DNA from: an uncultured Pseudomonadota bacterium
GTDB taxonomy: Bacteria > Myxococcota_A > UBA9160 > PR03
Direction of reading: 5' to 3'
Assembly: GCA_900696485.1 (NCBI GenBank)
Contig: CAADGG010000005.1
Coordinates: 1-64,000 of the forward strand
DNA length: 64,000 nucleotides
Position numbers and translations under genes: made by a program. The notes under the pieces are model-generated. The model did not search any database, was not told the origin of the DNA, and saw only the letters and a program-made list of their open reading frames with translations. Of this stretch, positions 9,934 through 18,545 are shown one piece after another (position 1 is the stretch's first letter; every line of letters starts with the position of its first letter).

Positions 9934-11406
9934 ATGGGACGTTCACTGCTCGACAAAGTCTGGGATCTGCACACCGTCCGGGAGCTGCCGAGCGGGCAGA
10001 CGCAGCTGTTCATCGGGCTGCACCTGATCCACGAGGTGACGAGCCCGCAGGCGTTCGCCGCTCTCCGGGACGCAGGCGGCGCAGCCGCTGGCCCGCCGGG
10101 TCATCACGCAGGCGGCGCAGCCGCTGGCCCGCTGGGTCATAAGGCCGGCCTGCGCGTACGCCGGCCGGACCGCACGTTCGCGACGGTCGACCACATCATC
10201 CCGACCGATTCGCAGGCCCGGCCGCTCGGCGATGCGCTGGCCGAAGAGATGCTCCAGCACCTCGAGCGGAACTGCGCCGAGCACGGCATCGCGTTCTTCG
10301 GGCCGGGCAGCGGCAAGCAGGGCATCGTGCACGTGATCGGGCCGGAGCTCGGGCTCACGCAGCCGGGCATGACGATCGCGTGCGGGGACTCGCACACGTC
10401 GACGCACGGTGCGTTCGGTGCGGTGGCGTTCGGCATCGGCACGAGCCAGGTGCGCGACGTGCTGGCGACGCAGTGCCTGGCGATGGCGCGCCCGCGCGTG
10501 CGACGCATCGACGTCGCGGGAAAGCTCTCGCCGGGCGTCTACGCGAAGGACGTGATCCTCGCGATCATCCGCCGGCTCGGCGTGAAGGGCGGCATCGGCT
10601 ACGCGTACGAGTACGGGGGCCCGGTGATCGACGCGATGACACTCGAAGAGCGCATGACCGTGTGCAACATGTCGATCGAGGGCGGCGCGCGCTGCGGCTA
10701 CATCAACCCGGACGAGGCGACCTTCGCGTACCTGCGCGGGCGCGAGTTCGCGCCGCAGGGCGAGGCGTTCGAGCGCGCGGTGCAGTGGTGGCGCGGCATC
10801 GCCAGCGATCCGGATGCGGTGTACGACGACCGCATCGAACTCGACGGCGCACGGCTCGCGCCGACGGTGACCTTCGGCATCACGCCGGGGCAGTCGGTCG
10901 GCGTCGACGAGCCGATCCCCTCCCCCGCCGACGTGCCGGCCGACGAGCGCGCCGGCATCGAGGAAGCGCTGGCGTTCATGGCGCTCGAGCCGGGCAAGCC
11001 CATCACCGGCACGCCGATCGACGTCGCGTTCATCGGCTCGTGCACGAACGGCAGGATCTCGGATCTGCGCGAAGCGGCGCGCGTCGCACAGCTCGGGACG
11101 GTGGCGCCGGGGGTCCGGACCTTCGTGGTGCCCGGCTCGCAGGAGGTGCAGCGCCAGGCGGAGGCCGAGGGGCTGCCGGCTGTTTTTCGCGCCGCCGGCT
11201 TCGACTGGCGCGAGCCCGGCTGCTCGATGTGCCTCGCGATGAACCCGGACAAGCTGCGCGGCCGCGAGCTGTGCGCGTCCACCAGCAACCGCAACTTCAA
11301 GGGCCGCCAGGGCTCTCCGACCGGCCGCACGCTGCTGATGTCGCCGGCGATGGTGGCGGCGGCGGCGATCCGCGGGCACGTCGTCGATGTGCGGGAGGAG
11401 CTGTGA
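9934..11406 (+). CDS. leuC: 3-isopropylmalate dehydratase large subunit
   Basis: The 490-residue large subunit of isopropylmalate isomerase, which interconverts 2- and 3-isopropylmalate in leucine synthesis. It starts [22 protein letters not shown]; an upstream in-frame ATG at 9916 would add only six residues. The three [4Fe-4S] ligands are visible: C370 in CTNGR, and C430 and C433 in [11 protein letters not shown]. The [14 protein letters not shown] segment and [11 protein letters not shown] are also typical. Between residues 46 and 70 it carries an extra Gly/Ala-rich stretch made by a 36-bp direct duplication that homologues usually lack. It is followed by leuD with a 1-bp overlap (TGATG). 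Confidence 0.96.
   Translation: MGRSLLDKVWDLHTVRELPSGQTQLFIGLHLIHEVTSPQAFAALRDAGGAAAGPPGHHAGGAAAGPLGHKAGLRVRRPDRTFATVDHIIPTDSQARPLGDALAEEMLQHLERNCAEHGIAFFGPGSGKQGIVHVIGPELGLTQPGMTIACGDSHTSTHGAFGAVAFGIGTSQVRDVLATQCLAMARPRVRRIDVAGKLSPGVYAKDVILAIIRRLGVKGGIGYAYEYGGPVIDAMTLEERMTVCNMSIEGGARCGYINPDEATFAYLRGREFAPQGEAFERAVQWWRGIASDPDAVYDDRIELDGARLAPTVTFGITPGQSVGVDEPIPSPADVPADERAGIEEALAFMALEPGKPITGTPIDVAFIGSCTNGRISDLREAARVAQLGTVAPGVRTFVVPGSQEVQRQAEAEGLPAVFRAAGFDWREPGCSMCLAMNPDKLRGRELCASTSNRNFKGRQGSPTGRTLLMSPAMVAAAAIRGHVVDVREEL
10071..10142 (+). repeat. 36-bp tandem repeat within leuC (2 copies, in frame)
   Basis: 10071-10106 and 10107-10142 match at 34 of 36 positions. Each copy adds 12 residues ([12 protein letters not shown], then [12 protein letters not shown]), so the frame is kept. 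The insert falls after the segment AFAALRDAG and before LRVRRPD, where LeuC homologues normally run straight through. Confidence 0.9.
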
Positions 11407-12011
11407 TGAGCAGCGAGGCGAAGGTCGAGCGCGTCGAGGGACGCGGCTGCGTGCTGCGCGGTGACGACATCGATACCGATCGCATCATCCCGGCGCGCTT
11501 CCTGCGCTGCGTCACGTTCGACGGCATCGGAGCGCACGCGTTCGAGGACGACCGGCTGCAGGCGAAGGGCAACCACGCGCTCGACGATCCGCGCTTCGCC
11601 GGCGCGTCGATCCTGCTGGTCGGCCGCAACTTCGGCTGCGGCTCGTCGCGCGAGCACGCGCCGCAGGCGCTGTGGCGTTTCGGCTTTCAGGCTTTTGTGG
11701 GCGAGTCGTTCGCGGAGATCTTCTTCGGCAACTGCGTCGCGATGGGTCTGCCGTGCGTGACGCTTCCGCGCGCTGAGCTCACGCGGCTGATGGACTCCGT
11801 CGACCTCGACCCGCAGCAGCGACTGGTGCTCGACCTCGCGAGCGGCACGATCACATCGAAGCTCGGCACGCAGGCCATCGCGATGCCGGACGGCGCGCGC
11901 CGCCAGCTCCTGGAGGGCGCGTGGGACGCGACGGCAGTGCTGCTGGCCGGCGGCGACGCGATCGACGCGACGGCGGATTCGCTGCCGTACGTGCGGGGGT
12001 TCGCGGCGTAG
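11406..12011 (+). CDS. leuD: 3-isopropylmalate dehydratase small subunit
   Basis: The 201-residue small subunit (swivel domain) of isopropylmalate isomerase, which pairs with LeuC. Motifs: GDDIDTDRIIPARFL near the N terminus, the substrate-loop signature GRNFGCGSSREHAP, and FAEIFFGNCVAMGLP. The ATG at 11406 uses the last base of the leuC stop, indicating coupled translation. Length is normal. Other leucine genes (leuA, leuB) are not in the window, so the pathway is split across the genome. Confidence 0.96.
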   Translation: MSSEAKVERVEGRGCVLRGDDIDTDRIIPARFLRCVTFDGIGAHAFEDDRLQAKGNHALDDPRFAGASILLVGRNFGCGSSREHAPQALWRFGFQAFVGESFAEIFFGNCVAMGLPCVTLPRAELTRLMDSVDLDPQQRLVLDLASGTITSKLGTQAIAMPDGARRQLLEGAWDATAVLLAGGDAIDATADSLPYVRGFAA

Positions 12012-12137
12012 CCGCGTAGCGGCCAGCCGGCGTCGCGGCCTCGTGGCGTCGCGGAGTCGCGGCCTGGCGCTGCGGCGACGTCGGAGCGTCAGGACGTCGG
12101 GGCGTCGAGGCGGGCACCGGGCCGCGCGGCGACCGGC

Positions 12138-12902
12138 TCAGCGCCCCTTGAACTCCGGCGGACGCCGTTCGAGGAAGGCGTCCATGCCTTCCGGTCGGTC
12201 CTCGCTCGCGAACACGAGGCCGAAGGCCTGTTGCTCGAGCGCGTGCGCTACGCGCACGTCGGCATCCTGCGCCTCCTGCAGCACGCGCTTGGCGAGCGAC
12301 ACCGCAACGGGTCCCTTGCCGGCGATCTTCTCGCCGGCCGCGACGGCGGCATCGAGCAGCGCGTCCGGTTCGAAGACACGGTTCGCAAGGCCGATCCGCA
12401 AAGCGGTGTCGGCATCGATGGGCTCGCCGCCGAGCACCAACTCCTTGGCCCACGCCGGGCCGACGCGGCGCACGAGACGGCTGGTGCCGCCAAAGCCCGG
12501 CAAGAGGCCGAGGTTCACTTCCGGCTGCCCGAAGCGAGCCTTGCTCGACGCGTAGATCCAGTCGCACGCGAGCGCCAGCTCGCAGCCGCCGCCGAGCGCG
12601 AAGCCGTTGATCGCGGCGATCGTCGGGATCGGCAGCGCCTCCAGCGCGGCGAGGGTGTCGTGGCCGAGCCGGCTGAACGCTGCGGCTTGGAGCGGCGAGA
12701 GCCCGCGCATCTCGGCGATGTCGGCGCCGGCCGCGAACGCGCGGCCGGCGCCGGTCACCACCAGCGCGCGCGCCGTCCCGTCCGCCCGCACGTCCGCGAG
12801 CCGCGCCTGCAGCGCCTCGAGGCTCGCCCGGTCCAGCGCATTCAGCGCCCCCGGCCGATCCAGCGTCACCACCGCCACCGCGCCGCGCCGTTCCAGCCTC
12901 AC
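12138..12902 (-). CDS. Enoyl-CoA hydratase/isomerase family protein
   Basis: A 254-residue crotonase-fold protein of standard length. The oxyanion-hole segment is FAAGADIAEM, and both catalytic glutamates of hydratases are present: E108 in GFALGGGCELAL and E128 in GQPEVNLGLLPGFGGT. This pattern fits a true trans-2-enoyl-CoA hydratase acting in beta-oxidation or a related acyl-CoA pathway, rather than a decarboxylase or a dehalogenase branch. It is convergent with leuCD and is transcribed alone. Acyl-CoA synthetase and acyl-CoA dehydrogenase genes elsewhere in the window could feed the same route. Confidence 0.92.
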   Translation of the reverse strand: MRLERRGAVAVVTLDRPGALNALDRASLEALQARLADVRADGTARALVVTGAGRAFAAGADIAEMRGLSPLQAAAFSRLGHDTLAALEALPIPTIAAINGFALGGGCELALACDWIYASSKARFGQPEVNLGLLPGFGGTSRLVRRVGPAWAKELVLGGEPIDADTALRIGLANRVFEPDALLDAAVAAGEKIAGKGPVAVSLAKRVLQEAQDADVRVAHALEQQAFGLVFASEDRPEGMDAFLERRPPEFKGR

Positions 12903-12950
12903 ACCACCCTCCTCCCCGCCCCGCCCTTCTCGAGCCCGTCAAATGACGGG

Positions 12951-12990
12951 TCGTCAAGAAAGGGGTCGGGTTCGATTCGTCAACTTTTCG
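12951..12990. repeat. Single arm (half copy) of the dispersed hairpin element
   Basis: Only the left arm of the palindrome is present (gtcaagaaaggggtcgggtt, then a one-base variant cgattcgtcaactttt). It lies upstream of the enoyl-CoA hydratase gene and is preceded by an unrelated short hairpin, cccgtca/tgacggg, at 12935-12950. It looks like a decayed or partial element. Confidence 0.8.
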
Positions 12991-13161
12991 TCGGCGCCGG
13001 GCCGGGCCGCGTCTCCGTCTGGTGAACGGCCCGCGCGGCGCCGCGCCGGAGGACCGACGGACCGGCGTCATCGACACCCACAGACCGCCGCATGCTATCA
13101 CGGCCGCCGCCGCCCTCGCGCCCCGTGGTATCGTGCGGGATCCCATCGCGGAGGCCCGATC

Positions 13162-13908
13162 TTGTCCGAATCACGCCCCTCGCTTCTCGCCAACCTCGCC
13201 GCGTTGCTCGCCGGCGCGGGGGTCCTGCTCGTCATGGCCGGTCCGCTGCTCGCGAATCTCGCCGGCCTCGCGCCGATGACGGCCTTCAACCTGTTCCTGC
13301 TCGGCAGCCTGTTCGGACTCCTCGGGCTGGTGCTCGGCGGGATCGGCCTGTGGCGGACGCCGCCCGGCGTGGCCGGCCGCGAGCGCGCCGGCTTCGCGGT
13401 CGGCGCCGGCGGGCTCGTCGTGCTGGCGCTGCTGTCCGGTTCCCTGCCCGGCCGCGGCGCACCGCCGATCAACGACATCACGACCGATCCGAGCGACCCG
13501 CCGGCCTTCGAGGCCGCGACCCAATACACGGCGAACCGCGGGCGGGACATGTCGTATCCGGAGGAGTTCGCCGAGATCCAGCGCGAGGCCTATCCGGACC
13601 TCGCCCCGATCCGGCTTGCGATCCCGCCGGCGGACGCCTTCGAGTTCGTGCGCGCCACCGTCGAACAGCTCGGCTGGGAGGCGGTGCTGTCGGACGTCGG
13701 TCGCGGGCGGCTCGAAGCGCGTGCGACCTCGCGGCTGTTCCGCTTCGTCGATGACGTCGTGATCCGGATCCAGCCGGCCGACGGCGGATCGGTCGTCGAC
13801 GTGCGCTCGAAGTCACGCGACGGACATAGCGACCTCGGCGCCAATGCGATGCGGATCCGCATGTTCGCCGATGCGCTCGGCGTGAACGTCGACGCGGGCC
13901 GGCGCTGA
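13162..13908 (+). CDS. DUF1499 family membrane protein
   Basis: A 248-residue protein. The start is taken as TTG at 13162 because GGAGG lies 7 nt upstream and the segment before it has no coding character. The N-terminal third holds about three hydrophobic helices (LLANLAALLAGAGVLLVMAG, FNLFLLGSLFGLLGLVLGGI, GLVVLALLSG). The rest is the soluble DUF1499 domain with the typical YPDLAPIRLAIPPADAF and VVIRIQPADGGSVVDVRSKSRDG segments. Function of the family is unknown. It is followed 21 bp later by a lipocalin gene and probably forms a two-gene unit with it. Confidence 0.85.
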   Translation: MSESRPSLLANLAALLAGAGVLLVMAGPLLANLAGLAPMTAFNLFLLGSLFGLLGLVLGGIGLWRTPPGVAGRERAGFAVGAGGLVVLALLSGSLPGRGAPPINDITTDPSDPPAFEAATQYTANRGRDMSYPEEFAEIQREAYPDLAPIRLAIPPADAFEFVRATVEQLGWEAVLSDVGRGRLEARATSRLFRFVDDVVIRIQPADGGSVVDVRSKSRDGHSDLGANAMRIRMFADALGVNVDAGRR

Positions 13909-13929
13909 GCCGGGCTCGGAGCGGTTGCG

Positions 13930-14487
13930 ATGCGCCGCCCGCTGCGATCCGGCCCGCTCGCGCTCGCGCTCGCCTCGCTGACGGCGTTCGCGTGCGCCGG
14001 ACCGAGCGGCCCGAGCGATCAAACGGCCGTGCCGCCGCAGACCGTCCGGCACGTCGACCTCGATCGCTACGCCGGGACGTGGTACGAGATCGCGAGCTTC
14101 CCGCATCGCTTCCAGCGCGGCTGCGTGGCCACCACTGCGACCTACGAGCCGCGCGACGACGGGCGCATCCGCGTCCGCAATCGCTGCCGCGCGGGCGGCC
14201 TCGAGGCCGACGAGCGCGGCGTCGACGGCGTGGCCTGGCCCGTCGACGAAACCAACGCGAAGCTGCGCGTGCGCTTCTTCTGGCCGTTCACCGGCGACTA
14301 CTGGGTGATCGCACTCGATCCGGACTACCAGTGGGTCGTCGTCGGGCATCCGCAGCGGGAGTATCTGTGGATCCTCGCGCGCACGCCGCAGATCGACGCC
14401 TCGCTCTACGAAGCGCTGCGGGAGAAGGCGCGAGCGCAGGGGTTCGACGTGTCGCGGCTCGAGCGCACGCTGCAGCCGGGCGCCTGA
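13930..14487 (+). CDS. blc: Bacterial lipocalin (Blc-type outer membrane lipoprotein)
   Basis: A 185-residue lipocalin. The N terminus has a signal segment ending near AFACAG, an acceptable if weak lipobox, so the protein is probably lipid-anchored. The diagnostic first motif is RYAGTWYEIASFPHRFQ, followed by CVATTATY, the strand WPFTGDYWVIALDPDYQWVVV and the closing motif REYLWILARTP. Bacterial lipocalins bind fatty acids and lysophospholipids at the outer membrane and take part in envelope maintenance. GGAG lies 9 nt before the ATG. It follows the DUF1499 gene closely. Confidence 0.93.
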   Translation: MRRPLRSGPLALALASLTAFACAGPSGPSDQTAVPPQTVRHVDLDRYAGTWYEIASFPHRFQRGCVATTATYEPRDDGRIRVRNRCRAGGLEADERGVDGVAWPVDETNAKLRVRFFWPFTGDYWVIALDPDYQWVVVGHPQREYLWILARTPQIDASLYEALREKARAQGFDVSRLERTLQPGA

Positions 14488-14500
14488 CACACCGCGCGGA

Positions 14501-15406
14501 TCAATGCCCCGACAGCCGCGCGAGCAACACCGTCGCGAGATCCCCCGGCGCGTCCTGCTGCACGAAGTGCCCGGCGCCGGCGATGCGGTCGAGCGTCGCA
14601 CCCGGCAGGCCGGCGGCCCAGCGCTCGGCCCATTCCCACGAGAAGATCGGATCGGCATCGCCGAACGCGAGATGGATCGGCAGGCCGAGCTTCGGCAGCG
14701 CTTCGAAGCAACGCTGCTGATCGGCGGCGTTGCCGGCTTCCGGCTCGGCGTACGGCAGGAACCACGGGAAGCGGCGCGGACCGGCCTTGTAGCGAACATC
14801 GGGAAACGGCGCGTCGTACAACGCCTGCACCGCCGCCGGGTCGTGCCCGGGCCGCTGTAACGTCCCGGCGACGACGCGACCGCACGGCATGTCGCCGCCC
14901 ATCTTCGCGGGGTCGGTGGCGGCGTCACGCCAGCCGCGAATCATGGGTGTGTAGACGAAGCCCTCGTGATGCAGCCACGTGTTGGCGAGAAAGAGCCGCG
15001 CGAAGCGGTCCGGCATGTCGACCGCCTGGCGTAAGCCGATCGGGCCGCCCCAGTCCTGCACCACCAGTGCGATCTCGCGCAGCCCGAGGCTGCGGATCAT
15101 GTGCGCACAGCATTCGATATGGCGCTCGGCGACGTACCACGCATCGTCCACGACCTTGTCGCTGCGCCCGAAGCCGATGTGATCATACGCGATACAGCGA
15201 TAGCCGGCGGCACGGAGACGCGGGATCACGCCGGCGTACAGTGCGGACCAGGTCGGTTCGCCGTGCAGCAGCAACAGCGGCTGGCCGTCGCGCGGACCCT
15301 CGTCGAGGTAGTGCACGCGCAGGCCGTTCCAGTCGAGGTAGTGCGGTGCAAGAGCGAAGCCGGGCAGATCGGCGAAGCGTTCGTCGGGGGTGCGCAGGAT
15401 GTCCAT
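14501..15406 (-). CDS. Haloalkane dehalogenase (HLD-I-like alpha/beta hydrolase)
   Basis: A 301-residue hydrolase with the hallmarks of haloalkane dehalogenases, which hydrolyse carbon-halogen bonds to an alcohol and halide. HGEPTW (residues 48-53) forms the oxyanion loop. The nucleophile is an aspartate, not a serine, in VVQDWGG (D118), with the halide-binding Trp119 next to it. The acid D252 in GDADPIF and H280 in GAGHFVQQD complete an HLD-I style triad. Cytoplasmic, no signal. It is transcribed away from the hairpin half-copy at 15430 and convergent with the lipocalin. Native substrate is unknown, and some members of the family have only weak dehalogenase activity. Confidence 0.9.
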   Translation of the reverse strand: MDILRTPDERFADLPGFALAPHYLDWNGLRVHYLDEGPRDGQPLLLLHGEPTWSALYAGVIPRLRAAGYRCIAYDHIGFGRSDKVVDDAWYVAERHIECCAHMIRSLGLREIALVVQDWGGPIGLRQAVDMPDRFARLFLANTWLHHEGFVYTPMIRGWRDAATDPAKMGGDMPCGRVVAGTLQRPGHDPAAVQALYDAPFPDVRYKAGPRRFPWFLPYAEPEAGNAADQQRCFEALPKLGLPIHLAFGDADPIFSWEWAERWAAGLPGATLDRIAGAGHFVQQDAPGDLATVLLARLSGH

Positions 15407-15429
15407 GTCCAGAAGCCCTCCCGGAGCAC

Positions 15430-15467
15430 GAAAAGTTGACGAAACGAACCCGACCCCTTTCTTGACG
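15430..15467. repeat. Single arm (half copy) of the dispersed hairpin element
   Basis: The right arm of the element is present alone (aaaagttgacgaaacgaacc, then cgacccctttcttgacg). A partial echo, acccctttct, follows at 15468. It lies between the stop of the acyl-CoA synthetase gene and the start of the haloalkane dehalogenase gene. Confidence 0.8.
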
Positions 15468-15505
15468 ACCCCTTTCTCGACTTTCTTGGCGGCTGGTTGG
15501 GGGGA

Positions 15506-17185
15506 TCAGGTGGGGGGGGTGAGGGCGGCGAGGGCGCGTTGTCGGGCCCAGCGGTAGTCGGCTTTGCCGCTGGGGGCGCGGACGAGTTCGTCGACGAAGA
15601 CGAAGGCTTTCGGGAGTTTGTAGCCGGCGACGTGTTCGGCGGCGGTGGTGCGGAGGGCGGCTTCGTCGACGTGGCGGCCTTCGCGGAGCTTGACGAGCGC
15701 GGTGACCTGCTGGCCCCAGCGCTCGTGCGGGGTGCCGACGACGACGCAGTCGTAGACGTCCGGGTGATGCTTCAGCGCGTGCTCGATCTCTTCGGCGAAG
15801 ATCTTCTCGCCACCGGAGTTGATCGTGACCGAATCGCGGCCGAGCAGCTTGAGGGAGCCATCCGCGGCGAGCTGCGCGCGATCGCCCGGCACCGCGTAGC
15901 GTTTGCCGTCGACGACCGGGAAGGTCCGCGCGGTCTTCTCGGCGTCCCCGTAGTAGCCGAGCGGGATGTGGCCCTCGCGCGCGAGCCAGCCGATCTCGTC
16001 GGAGCCCGGCTCGACGAGGCCCGAGAGATCCTCTTTCAGCACGAGGTTCCCCGGCGCCACCGCGAAGTCGCCGGTGGTCGCCTTCTTGCCGCCGGCCTCG
16101 CTGAACTGCGAGGCCTGCGCGCCGCTCTCCGACGAGCCGAGCGCGTCGAGGATCCGGATCTTCGGCAGGTGGCGCAGGAACTCGTCCTTCAGCGCCGCGG
16201 TGAGGATCGCCCCGCCCGACGTCATCAGCACGAGTGACGAGAGGTCGTAGGGCTTCTTTGCGAGCTGGTCGACGAGCGGCCGTCCGAACGCGTCGCCGAC
16301 GATCGTCATCAGGTTCACCTTCTCGCGTTCGACCGTCGACCAGATCTCGTCCGGATCGAGATTCCGCGGATTCGGCGGCACGACGACGGTGCCGCCGGCG
16401 GACCAGATGTTGAACGCCACCCAGTGCGCGGCGCCGTGCATGAACGGCGGGGCCGGCAGCGACCGGATGCCGCCGGCCTTCGCGCGCTCGACGGCCTCCT
16501 CGATCGTCTGCGGCGGCGCCGGGCCGCCCATCGCCGCGAGGAAGATGTCCTCCTGCCGCCACAGCACGCCCTTCGGCATGCCGGTCGTGCCGCCCGTGTA
16601 GAGGATGTAGAGATCGTCGGGCGAGAGGCCGGTCGGCGGCTCGGGGTGCGCGTCGGCAAGCGCTTGTTCGTAGTGGAGCGCGACGGGCAGTCTCGTCTCG
16701 CCGCCGGCGGGATGATCCGGCTGCTCCGGGACGTCGGCGACCTCGAGCCACAGCTTCACCTTCGGCAACCGGTCGCGCAGCCGCGCCAGCGTCGGCGCGA
16801 AGCTCGCGTGATAGATCACCGCACGCGCGTCGGCGTTGTCGAGCAGATACAGCAGCTCCTCGTCGACGTAGCGGTAGTTGACGTTGAACGGCGCACAGCG
16901 CGCCTTGTACGCGCCGAGCATGCCTTCGAGGTACTCGTTGCCGTTGTACATGTACAGCGCGATGTGGTCCTGCCCGCTCTCCCAGTTCTCGAGCGGCCGG
17001 CCGGACGCGCCGGCGGCGCCGCGTTCGCGGTGGCAGCCGAGCCCGTGCGCGCGCAGCACCGCAGCGAGCCGGCGCGTGCGGTCGTGAATGTCGGCCCACG
17101 TGAAACGGCGCGGCCCGAACAGCAGACACTCGCGATCCGGAACGGCGGCGGCGATCGCTTCGTGCAGTGCGGCGAGGTTCAACAT
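15506..17185 (-). CDS. Acyl-CoA synthetase, AMP-binding family
   Basis: A 559-residue adenylate-forming enzyme that would activate a carboxylic acid (probably a fatty or alicyclic acid) to its CoA thioester. The ATG at 17185 gives MLNLAALHEAIAAAVPDRE and has GAGGAG a few bases upstream; the reading frame continues upstream without coding character. Motifs in order: YTGGTTGMPKG (P-loop-like A3), GSSESG, GYYGDAEKT, GRDSVTINSGGEKIFAEEIE and the C-terminal catalytic lysine in APSGKADYRW. A local insertion (RERGAAGASGRPLENWESGQ) near residue 53 is unusual. No signal. It stands alone between the dehalogenase and a divergent small gene. Confidence 0.93.
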   Translation of the reverse strand: MLNLAALHEAIAAAVPDRECLLFGPRRFTWADIHDRTRRLAAVLRAHGLGCHRERGAAGASGRPLENWESGQDHIALYMYNGNEYLEGMLGAYKARCAPFNVNYRYVDEELLYLLDNADARAVIYHASFAPTLARLRDRLPKVKLWLEVADVPEQPDHPAGGETRLPVALHYEQALADAHPEPPTGLSPDDLYILYTGGTTGMPKGVLWRQEDIFLAAMGGPAPPQTIEEAVERAKAGGIRSLPAPPFMHGAAHWVAFNIWSAGGTVVVPPNPRNLDPDEIWSTVEREKVNLMTIVGDAFGRPLVDQLAKKPYDLSSLVLMTSGGAILTAALKDEFLRHLPKIRILDALGSSESGAQASQFSEAGGKKATTGDFAVAPGNLVLKEDLSGLVEPGSDEIGWLAREGHIPLGYYGDAEKTARTFPVVDGKRYAVPGDRAQLAADGSLKLLGRDSVTINSGGEKIFAEEIEHALKHHPDVYDCVVVGTPHERWGQQVTALVKLREGRHVDEAALRTTAAEHVAGYKLPKAFVFVDELVRAPSGKADYRWARQRALAALTPPT

Positions 17186-17449
17186 CGGTGGCTCCTCGGT
17201 CCGGTGGCTCGACCGAGCCGGCGAAGGAAACCGAAGATGCTGCCGTCGGCGCCGCAGTCGCGCAAGCACGGCGACGCGGCGCCGAATCCTTGCCGCCGTC
17301 GACCGCGGCGTCCCGCGGCGGAGCGACCGCCTTCCGGGCGCGCCACGAGAAGATCCCATCCGCGTGGTATCCTGACGCCCCGTTCGGGTGCCGCGGCGGG
17401 CGCCCTCGATCGCTGACCAGCGGCCGCCGCGGGGCCGAGGATCCACCAG
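17186..17449. other. Divergent intergenic region
   Basis: This stretch separates the oppositely transcribed acyl-CoA synthetase and small zinc-ribbon genes and should hold both promoters. No repeat or clear operator was seen. Confidence 0.4.
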
Positions 17450-17767
17450 ATGACTGTCGTGAGAGTGACGAAGCGGTTCGCAGACAAGCGGGGGGCCCGG
17501 CTCGAGGCCCGCTTCATCCAGATGCGGCGACGCCAGATCGCCGTGCTGGTGCCGGCGGGCGGAGCGCTTCTGCTGCTGGGCCGCAGCCGGGACTACCTCG
17601 GCGAGATCGGCATCGGCCCGACGGTGTTCGGCATCGCGTTCCTGCTCGTGATCGCGGCGGGCTTCTCGTGGGCCAACTGGCGCTGCCCGGCCTGCAAGAC
17701 GTCCCTCGGCATGCGTCTCAACCCGGACCGCTGCCCCCGCTGCGAGAAGCGCTTCAAGGCTCGCTAG
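17450..17767 (+). CDS. Small membrane protein with C-terminal zinc ribbon
   Basis: A 105-residue protein of unknown function. Two hydrophobic segments (IAVLVPAGGALLLLG and VFGIAFLLVIAAGFSWANW) are followed by a short cytoplasmic-type tail with two CxxC knuckles, CPAC and CPRC, arranged as a zinc ribbon. The N terminus is strongly basic. GAGG lies upstream of the ATG. Similar anchored zinc ribbons occur widely as uncharacterised proteins. It is near, but not coupled to, the copper storage gene downstream. Confidence 0.7.
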   Translation: MTVVRVTKRFADKRGARLEARFIQMRRRQIAVLVPAGGALLLLGRSRDYLGEIGIGPTVFGIAFLLVIAAGFSWANWRCPACKTSLGMRLNPDRCPRCEKRFKAR

Positions 17768-17872
17768 CGCATCGGCCCCGGGATTGCCCTCGCTTGCACA
17801 CAGCCGTGTGACCGGGCACGCTGCGGGGAGAGGCGAGCCGCTGCGAGGGCCGCCCAGGGAGGAGTCCAGCCG

Positions 17873-18403
17873 ATGCAGATCGAGAGCCGATCCGAAGCCG
17901 AAACCACGAACCCGCACCTGCGCCGCCGCGACGTACTGATGGGCGCGACGCTGCTCGCCGGTGCGACGCTGGGCGCCGCGACCGCGCGTGCGGCCGACGA
18001 CACGCACGAGGGACATGGCGCCGCCGGCGAGTCCGGCGCCGAGCACCGGTACACGGAGGCGCAGGCGTTCAAGCGGCGGGCCGGTGTGGTCGCCGTCGCC
18101 AACGAGTGCATCGCGCGCGGCCAGGCCTGCCTCAGCCACTGCATGGAAACCTTCGTCGCCGGCGACACGACGATGGCGGAGTGCGCACGTGCGGTGCAGG
18201 AGATGCTGGTCACGTGCCAGGCGTTCGTGCAGCTCGCGGCCAACGACTCCGTCGTCCTGCGGCCGATGGCCCAGGCGTGCATCGCCGTCTGCGAGGAATG
18301 TGAAAAGCAGTGCCGACCGCACGAGGACCACCAGCCCGAGTGCAAGGCCTGCGCCGATGCCTGCGTGGAGCTGGTGCGCGAGGCCAGGAAGCTGCTCGTG
18401 TGA
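17873..18403 (+). CDS. Tat-exported four-helix copper storage protein (Csp1-like)
   Basis: A 176-residue Cys-rich protein. The N terminus has a twin-arginine signal (LRRRDVLMGATLLAGATLGA ending ATARA). The mature part is a four-helix bundle with 12 cysteines in CxxxC-like spacing lining the core, for example CIARGQACLSHC, CIAVCEECEKQC and CKACADACVELV, plus a His-rich tip (HEDHQPEC). This matches copper storage proteins, in which cysteines inside the bundle bind many Cu(I) ions. The Tat signal places it in the periplasm. GGAGG precedes the ATG. A decayed relative of its C-terminal third lies at 57261-57404 on the other strand. Confidence 0.88.
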   Translation: MQIESRSEAETTNPHLRRRDVLMGATLLAGATLGAATARAADDTHEGHGAAGESGAEHRYTEAQAFKRRAGVVAVANECIARGQACLSHCMETFVAGDTTMAECARAVQEMLVTCQAFVQLAANDSVVLRPMAQACIAVCEECEKQCRPHEDHQPECKACADACVELVREARKLLV

Positions 18404-18545
18404 CACGCAGCCGCGAGCACCCGGGCCTCGCCCGGGGGCTCGCGGAGCGCACGGTGTCTGCCGACAAGGGAGCGAGCCGATTCGGGGCCCGAACGGCGGC
18501 TCGCCGAACAGCCGGGCGATCGCCGACTTGAAGTAGGCTCCAGCG

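Noticed and set aside
16424-17416. 330-residue plus-strand frame opposite the acyl-CoA synthetase
   Set aside because: Shadow of the real gene on the other strand, no motif or RBS.
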